A DNA stretch of 38,874 nucleotides from Chitinophagaceae bacterium. GTDB lineage: Bacteria; Bacteroidota; Bacteroidia; Chitinophagales; Chitinophagaceae. The stretch's first letter is position 1, and every line of letters begins with the position of its first letter. A model generated the notes under the pieces. The model had not been told where the DNA came from. It worked only from the letters and a program-made list of their open reading frames with translations, and did no database searches. Location: the NCBI GenBank assembly GCA_947442625.1, contig CANEWJ010000007.1, positions 1-38,874 of the forward strand, in the 5' to 3' direction. Shown in pieces: positions 34,344-38,874 of this stretch. The position numbers and the translations under genes were made by a program.

Positions 34344-36273
34344 TTGAAGCACTGGAGAAGGCATCCAGCCCACATTTCAGCCAGCGTACATAGGCTGATG
34401 CATCAGGGGTATACCCTACAGGGGCGGTCAGCAATTTTTCGTCTGGAGAAATGGCCACATACCAGGGCTGCGAGGTAGCATTGAAATTTTCTGTCTGGAA
34501 TTGACTCCATTTGTTGCCAACTGTTTTGATATTGACGGTTGCGCCAGTTTTTGTGGTGTAGACCATTTGCTGCTCTGCAGGCAGTACTTGTTTATCATCC
34601 ACATAGAGTGAAACCAGCACATATTTCTCCATCAACTCCTGCACTTCAGCTTTTGTCCATACATTTTCTTCCATCTTCCTGCAATTGACACAGGCCCAAC
34701 CAGTGAAGTCAATCAACAGGGGCTTGTTTTGTTTTTTTGCAAGCGCCAGTGCTTCTTCATAATCTTTTAGGGGCTCATCGCAGTTTACAGGCTGATTGTA
34801 AATGCTATAGCAAACGGGTGGCGGAAAGCCGCTGACCAGGCTGATATTGGCCCATTTTGTATTGGTGACACCGGGTGCTATATAAAGGGTAAAAGCCAAT
34901 ACAGCAAAAGCAAATAGTTTTCTGGAAAGGGAAATTTTTTCTCCTTTGCTGTCGTGCGGGAACCTGATCCATCCCATGAGGTAGGCAAAAAGGGAGAGGA
35001 AAATGAGGACCCAGATGCCAAAGAATACCTCCCTTTTGATGATAGACCAATGGGCCACCAGATCCGCGTTGGAAAGGAATTTCAAAGCCAAGGCAAGTTC
35101 AATGAATCCCAAGACTACTTTTACCGTATTCAACCAGCTGCCACTCTTGGGCAAGGTGTTCAGCCATTGAGGGAAAAGCGCAAACAAGGCAAATGGAAGT
35201 CCCAGTGCCACGCCAAATCCTGCCAAACCTGCGGTCAGTGGCCATGCTCCCTGCGTTGCAGTACCCACCAGCAGCGTTCCAAGAATGGGTCCTGTACAGG
35301 AGAAGGATACGATGGCCAAGGTGAGTGCCATGAAAAATACACCAGCCAGTCCGGAGCCTTGTTTTGCATTGGCAGCATTGGCCAGGTTTCCGGGAAGTGT
35401 AATTTCAAAATAGCCGAAAAAAGAAATGGCAAAAAAGATGAAGATGGCAAAGAAAGCTGTGTTCAGGTAAACATTCGTTGCGATGTCATTGTAAATGGCT
35501 GGATTCACATTGCCCATGAGGTGAAATGGAATACTGAAGGACACATAAATTAAAAAGATGAACAAACCGTATACAATGGCCAGGCGTTTGCCCTTCTTCT
35601 TGTCTCCGCCATGTTTGGTGAAGTAGGAAACGGTAAGGGGTACCATGGGGAAAACACAGGGGGTGAGCAAGGCAAAAAGTCCTCCCAGGAATCCCAGCAG
35701 AAAAATGGTGAGCAGGCTGTTGTCTTCCTTTGACACTGGAGCACCGCAGTCCTGAAGGGGCTTATTGGGGTCCAGTCCAGGAATCAGGATCCTTGTGTTG
35801 GTCGCTGCGCCACCTTCCAATGCAACCTCAAATGATGCGGCTTCGCCAGGAAAAAAAGATTCATCCTTTCCGTAGGAATAATTCAGGGTTACCTGAAGGT
35901 TGGCGGGTACGGTAGAAGGGAATTCAATTTCAGCAACAAATTGGGCATTTTTCTTGAATACTTCAAAAGACCTTCCCTCAAAGAGTGTGCTTTTTACTGT
36001 TTCACCTGTTGAGCCGGCTTTCAGGGGTTGTATAGTGATGATCGCTGAATCGGGCAGGATCAATCCACCAGCGGGGATGCCATCAAAATTGACATCCGGG
36101 GCATAGATCTCCCAGTTGTTTTTGTTTTCAGTGGAGAAGAACAGCTGATATTTTTTATTGGCAGTCTTCTTGGAAACGGCTTTCCATTCAATGGCTTGTA
36201 TGGTTTCCTGTGCAGTTGAAAACTGTACAAAAAACAGGGAGAACAGCAACCCCAGGAGGACTGTTTTTTTCAT
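34339..36273 (-). CDS. dsbD: Protein-disulfide reductase DsbD with cysteine-less alpha domain
   Basis: Moves electrons from cytoplasmic thioredoxin to periplasmic thiol proteins. 644 residues: signal peptide (ends STAQ), an N-terminal DsbD-alpha-like domain (~22-152), a membrane beta domain of about eight helices (~185-470) and a C-terminal thioredoxin-like gamma domain. The beta cysteines are present (Cys206 in 'LLTPCVFPMVP', Cys326 in 'SFSCTGPILG'), and so is the gamma pair 'WACVNC' (528-531). The alpha domain is odd: where the redox pair should be it reads 'YGKDESFFPGEA', with Gly135 and Phe140. The adjacent small protein keeps CNDELC at the matching place. It follows that gene by 12 bp. 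Confidence 0.92.
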   Translation of the reverse strand: MKKTVLLGLLFSLFFVQFSTAQETIQAIEWKAVSKKTANKKYQLFFSTENKNNWEIYAPDVNFDGIPAGGLILPDSAIITIQPLKAGSTGETVKSTLFEGRSFEVFKKNAQFVAEIEFPSTVPANLQVTLNYSYGKDESFFPGEAASFEVALEGGAATNTRILIPGLDPNKPLQDCGAPVSKEDNSLLTIFLLGFLGGLFALLTPCVFPMVPLTVSYFTKHGGDKKKGKRLAIVYGLFIFLIYVSFSIPFHLMGNVNPAIYNDIATNVYLNTAFFAIFIFFAISFFGYFEITLPGNLANAANAKQGSGLAGVFFMALTLAIVSFSCTGPILGTLLVGTATQGAWPLTAGLAGFGVALGLPFALFALFPQWLNTLPKSGSWLNTVKVVLGFIELALALKFLSNADLVAHWSIIKREVFFGIWVLIFLSLFAYLMGWIRFPHDSKGEKISLSRKLFAFAVLAFTLYIAPGVTNTKWANISLVSGFPPPVCYSIYNQPVNCDEPLKDYEEALALAKKQNKPLLIDFTGWACVNCRKMEENVWTKAEVQELMEKYVLVSLYVDDKQVLPAEQQMVYTTKTGATVNIKTVGNKWSQFQTENFNATSQPWYVAISPDEKLLTAPVGYTPDASAYVRWLKCGLDAFSSASK

Positions 36274-36285
36274 AAGAATTGATTT

Positions 36286-36753
36286 CTAACCGCCAATGGC
36301 AATCTTGAAGGGAACCTCAGCCGGCGGCAGACAGAGTTCATCATTACAGACCATGAATTCTATTTTGCCATTGAGGCTTGTTTTTGCTTTTGTCTTTGCA
36401 TTCACCACCTGTACGAAGGTTACGGTCTTTTCATAGAAGTTTACTTTGCCATCCCAGGCTTCTTCCATCTTGGTGATTTTCTTTCCCTGCTCCATAGGCT
36501 TGCCATCCAGGTTCAACAAGGGGTTGGGCGTGAATGTAATGGTGGTTGGAACTGGGCCTTCCACCCCGGCAACCTGCGCATAGAGGTGGTAATTGCCTGA
36601 AATTGTTGCAGTCATCCTCACTTCATAGCGTTTGTCACCAATTTTTTTGGAAGCAAACGTCCAGCTTACCTGTTTTGCAGATCCCATTTGGGCAAAACCT
36701 GAAAAAGAGAGGGCCAAAAAAAGGACCGATAAAAAGGAAATATATTTTTTCAT
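36286..36753 (-). CDS. Stand-alone DsbD-alpha-like periplasmic protein
   Basis: 155 residues with a signal peptide (ends FSGFAQ). The mature part is one DsbD N-terminal (alpha) domain: 'VSWTFASKKIGDKRYEVRM', 'GNYHLYAQ', and the redox motif 'MVCNDELCLPP' (Cys136, Cys141) close to the C-terminus. It aligns with the alpha domain of the DsbD encoded 12 bp downstream, except that this copy has the cysteines. It probably receives electrons from DsbD gamma and passes them on to partner proteins such as TlpA-like thioredoxins (inference). Start 10 bp after purQ suggests co-transcription. Confidence 0.85.
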   Translation of the reverse strand: MKKYISFLSVLFLALSFSGFAQMGSAKQVSWTFASKKIGDKRYEVRMTATISGNYHLYAQVAGVEGPVPTTITFTPNPLLNLDGKPMEQGKKITKMEEAWDGKVNFYEKTVTFVQVVNAKTKAKTSLNGKIEFMVCNDELCLPPAEVPFKIAIGG

Positions 36754-36763
36754 TTGGTATTGT

Positions 36764-37447
36764 TTAGGCGCTTACAGCATCTTTGACATGCTGAAGCAGA
36801 AGGGTATTGAAAACACTGACTCCATCGGTATTGCCAATTTTACTAGAACAGGCCCTTTCGGGGTGTGGCATCATGCCAAATACATTCCTTTCCTTGTTGC
36901 AAATTCCTGCAATGTTATGCAGCGTACCGTTGGGGTTGGCTTCGGGCCTGATGTTCCCATTTTCATCACAGTACCGGTAAATAACCTGATCGTTATCCAT
37001 GATGGATTGAATGGTGGCTTCATCGGCTTGGAAACGTCCTTCGCCGTGGGCGATGGGAATCTTGAGCGCCCTGTTCTCTTTTCCTATGATATGAACATTC
37101 TTGCAAATGAACTGTTGGTTGGCATTTTTAAGCAAAACACCTGGAAGTAACCCAGATTCGCAAAGAATCTGAAATCCATTGCAGACACCAAGCACTTTTC
37201 CGCCACGCTGGGCAAAGGCAATGGTCTGTTGCATCATCGGGCTGAAACGGGCAATGGCTCCACAACGGAGGTAATCACCATAGGAGAATCCCCCTGGCAA
37301 CACAATGCAATCTTCAGTCGAAAAAGCGGAAAGATCATTGTCTTTGTGCCAGAGCTCAATCACTTCCTGACCAAGGTCATCCCTTAAAGCGCCTATCATG
37401 TCACGGTCGCAATTGGACCCCGGAAATACAACGACACCAAATTTCAT
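36764..37447 (-). CDS. purQ: Phosphoribosylformylglycinamidine synthase, glutaminase subunit
   Basis: Supplies ammonia from glutamine for FGAM synthesis in purine biosynthesis, acting with PurL and PurS. The 227 residues match the family. The N-terminal '[12 protein letters not shown]', '[18 protein letters not shown]', the nucleophile Cys89 in '[13 protein letters not shown]' and the 'MMPHPERA' His/Glu pair are all present. It is followed 10 bp later by the DsbD-alpha gene and preceded by the DUF6427 gene on the same strand. Confidence 0.96.
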   Translation of the reverse strand: MKFGVVVFPGSNCDRDMIGALRDDLGQEVIELWHKDNDLSAFSTEDCIVLPGGFSYGDYLRCGAIARFSPMMQQTIAFAQRGGKVLGVCNGFQILCESGLLPGVLLKNANQQFICKNVHIIGKENRALKIPIAHGEGRFQADEATIQSIMDNDQVIYRYCDENGNIRPEANPNGTLHNIAGICNKERNVFGMMPHPERACSSKIGNTDGVSVFNTLLLQHVKDAVSA

Positions 37448-37455
37448 TGGATTAC

Positions 37456-37471
37456 AATTTGTACAAATTTA
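37456..37471 (-). promoter_or_regulatory. Candidate purQ promoter element overlapping a 14-bp palindrome
   Basis: AATTTGTACAAATT (37456-37469) is a perfect palindrome, and on the minus strand it overlaps TAAATTTG (37464-37471), a TAnnTTTG match 16 bp before the purQ ATG. A repressor site over the promoter is possible; AT-rich chance is the alternative. Confidence 0.38.
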
Positions 37472-37508
37472 TGACCTTTCATCCAATGTGTTTCCTGCAG
37501 TTTCAATT

Positions 37509-38471
37509 TTAACGCAGCAATGAAAGAATTATCAGGGTCAGAAAGATTAAGTTGGGGATAAAATTTTTCTTGAAGGCAAGAAACAACGGCGAAAACAGGA
37601 ATGCCGAAGGCACAAGCATTAATGTCAGTGTTGTTGACATATCCTTGATGGAAAACAGGCAGATCACAAGGGTGGCCAGGATAAGGATCAGCATGATGAG
37701 GTATGCTTTTCTGGCCTGGATCATCATTTTACCAATTTGTATGTTGTAAGAAAACATGCCGATCCAAGGCAAGAGTAAAAACAGGCTGGTCTTGGTCCAT
37801 GCCAAAGGGCTCAGCGATGGCAATGTAAAATCCATTGAAACAGGAGGAAAAACCATTGATACATTCAGTGTGTCAAGCAGGTACAAGCCGGAGAAAATGA
37901 AATAGAAGGGCAGGATAAAACCTGTAGTGGCGTGCAGCCATTCCCTGATTGAGGCAGGCCGCATGATCATGATACCAATGACAGTCCAGCAAAACAGGAT
38001 CAAAAAGCCTGTATTCATTGATGCCATACAACCAACAATAAAACCTGTTAACAGCAGTTTGTTGTTGGCATTGCTTTCCTTATACATGGTAATGAACAGC
38101 TTGAAAACAATGAGCACCATTCCATTCAGCACCAAAAAAATCGGGGTTGTATGAAAAGGCAGCAAGGCATTGAGCAGCAAGAAAGACATGGCAGGAATAA
38201 AGCCTGCCCTTTCCATGAGCTTGTGGTCTGCAATGATCTTATTGAAGATTAGTGCTTCCGCTAGCAATATTGATGTGCACATTATTTTCCCCAGCATACC
38301 GTTGGATCTGTCAACAAAAGACAGGTATGCAGACAATGCTTTGAAAATGGCAGTAGTGGCTGCAGGCACTGCAGCATTCAGGGTTGCGTCTACGGTAATT
38401 GCCGGCAAAAGGGCCAGCAAACCCAGCAGCAGCAGGGAAAGGGGGTTGTTATGCTTAAAAATTCCTATCAC
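37509..38471 (-). CDS. DUF6427 family multi-pass membrane protein
   Basis: 320 residues from a GTG at 38471; an in-frame stop lies four codons upstream and no ATG precedes the conserved start MIGIFKHNNPLSLLLLG, so GTG is the likely start. About ten hydrophobic helices are seen ('LLLLGLLALLPAI', 'FIVGCMASMNTGFLILFCWTVIGIMI', 'LILILATLVICLFSI'). The opening and layout fit DUF6427, a family restricted to Bacteroidota and of unknown function. It lies 61 bp upstream of purQ on the same strand, and 9 bp after the partial gene at the right edge. Confidence 0.78.
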   Translation of the reverse strand: MIGIFKHNNPLSLLLLGLLALLPAITVDATLNAAVPAATTAIFKALSAYLSFVDRSNGMLGKIMCTSILLAEALIFNKIIADHKLMERAGFIPAMSFLLLNALLPFHTTPIFLVLNGMVLIVFKLFITMYKESNANNKLLLTGFIVGCMASMNTGFLILFCWTVIGIMIMRPASIREWLHATTGFILPFYFIFSGLYLLDTLNVSMVFPPVSMDFTLPSLSPLAWTKTSLFLLLPWIGMFSYNIQIGKMMIQARKAYLIMLILILATLVICLFSIKDMSTTLTLMLVPSAFLFSPLFLAFKKNFIPNLIFLTLIILSLLR

Positions 38472-38480
38472 GTTGCTTGA

Positions 38481-38874
38481 TCAAAATTCTATCTTTGCAA
38501 AGCAAATATAGTTCTTGTACATGCAGGGCATGATAATTTGTCTGAGCCCAACCTGTTTTCCGAATTTGGGCATGAATTCATAGTCCCTGTTGAGGTTCTT
38601 CAAGGTAGGTTGCCGCTTTATTTTTCCTTCTGCGTCTATTGTGGCAGAGTTCAACAACAACTCTCGTTTTTCTTTCTGGTTGAAAAGAAAGCGCAGGTCA
38701 TTGCCAGTATTGAAAAGCTGGTAGGAGATGAAGGAGTCTGAGTTATCGTCGTATTGGTTTTTCCTGACAGTATTGCTCCAGCGCAACTTCCCGTCTGCAT
38801 TGAAAAAGAATACCATGATGTTTTCTGACACATGCCGAACATAATTGTTCTGTTGCCCGAACCTGTTGAAGGGA
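38481..38874 (-). CDS. Unknown protein, C-terminal part (5' partial at right edge)
   Basis: The track begins at a GTG (38831), but the frame is open to the right end, so the visible 130 residues are the end of a longer protein. The sequence alternates short strands with polar turns ('NIMVFFFNADGKLRWSNTVRKNQYDDNS', 'NDLRFLFNQKEKRELLLN', 'ATIDAEGKI'), like a beta-propeller or a repeat of stranded units. I do not recognise the family. It lies 9 bp before the DUF6427 gene on the same strand. Confidence 0.65.
   Translation of the reverse strand, partial: PFNRFGQQNNYVRHVSENIMVFFFNADGKLRWSNTVRKNQYDDNSDSFISYQLFNTGNDLRFLFNQKEKRELLLNSATIDAEGKIKRQPTLKNLNRDYEFMPKFGKQVGLRQIIMPCMYKNYICFAKIEF

Noticed and set aside
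34954-35553. 199-codon plus-strand ORF inside dsbD
   Set aside because: Antisense to conserved membrane helices of DsbD; the translation is polar low-complexity with no domain.
38490-38498. TATCTTTGC promoter-like sequence on the plus strand
   Set aside because: It lies inside the end of a minus-strand gene and no plus-strand gene follows.

Overview
The window reads as chromosomal DNA of a Bacteroidota bacterium, most likely a Chitinophagaceae-type member of the Sphingobacteriales. This rests on the type IX secretion genes (gldJ, porU, porV, a porP/sprF homologue), a T9SS C-terminal sorting fragment, a PID-CTERM-like mini-protein, Bacteroidota-restricted families (DUF4292, DUF4920, DUF6427, DUF4369-TlpA), bacillithiol synthesis (bshA) and several TAnnTTTG promoter elements. 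No rRNA, tRNA, CRISPR array, insertion sequence or phage gene was seen. Most of the window is ordinary core genome.

Layout. 1-2000: the 3' end of a probable sulfatase with a LamG-like tail, then a secreted alpha/beta-hydrolase. 2000-3450: an accessory patch with a DUF4920 protein, an orphan T9SS sorting-domain end, an exact 75-bp tandem duplication, a PID-CTERM-like mini-protein and about 400 bp of mostly non-coding DNA. 3448-5941: uxaA and kduD (sugar-acid catabolism), preceded by a LacI-type palindrome, with degenerate CCCTAAA/TTTAGGG repeats on both sides of kduD. 6049-11840 (minus strand): fba, a TlpA-like thioredoxin, DUF983, murF and gldJ. 12006-19779 (plus strand): porU, porV, ispF, dut, a DUF4292 lipoprotein and an EnvC-like protein. 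19793-30594: bshA, an M28 peptidase, an RsmI-like methyltransferase, an EI24 protein, an SLC13 transporter, porP/sprF, upp, anmK, an atypical Nramp transporter and a Tat-exported TIM-barrel isomerase. 30666-38874: uvrA, an ECF sigma factor, then a minus-strand run of a partial unknown gene, DUF6427, purQ, a stand-alone DsbD-alpha protein and dsbD.

How genes work together. GldJ, PorU and PorV belong to the T9SS: PorV shuttles substrates and PorU is the C25-type protease that removes the sorting domain, while GldJ is a lipoprotein needed for gliding and secretion in relatives. gldJ and porU are divergent, each with a candidate promoter. UxaA and KduD fit hexuronate/ketodeoxygluconate catabolism, and the sulfatase and esterase to their left could release such sugars from polysaccharides (inference). 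DsbD and the small protein upstream appear to share work: the alpha domain of DsbD has lost its cysteine pair and the small protein keeps one. MurF, AnmK, EnvC-like and IspF serve the cell envelope.

I did not find a clear undescribed multi-gene system. The observations most worth checking are the split DsbD arrangement, the PID-CTERM/T9SS-tail/75-bp-duplication patch, the telomere-like repeats around kduD, and the Nramp homologue with altered metal-site motifs.
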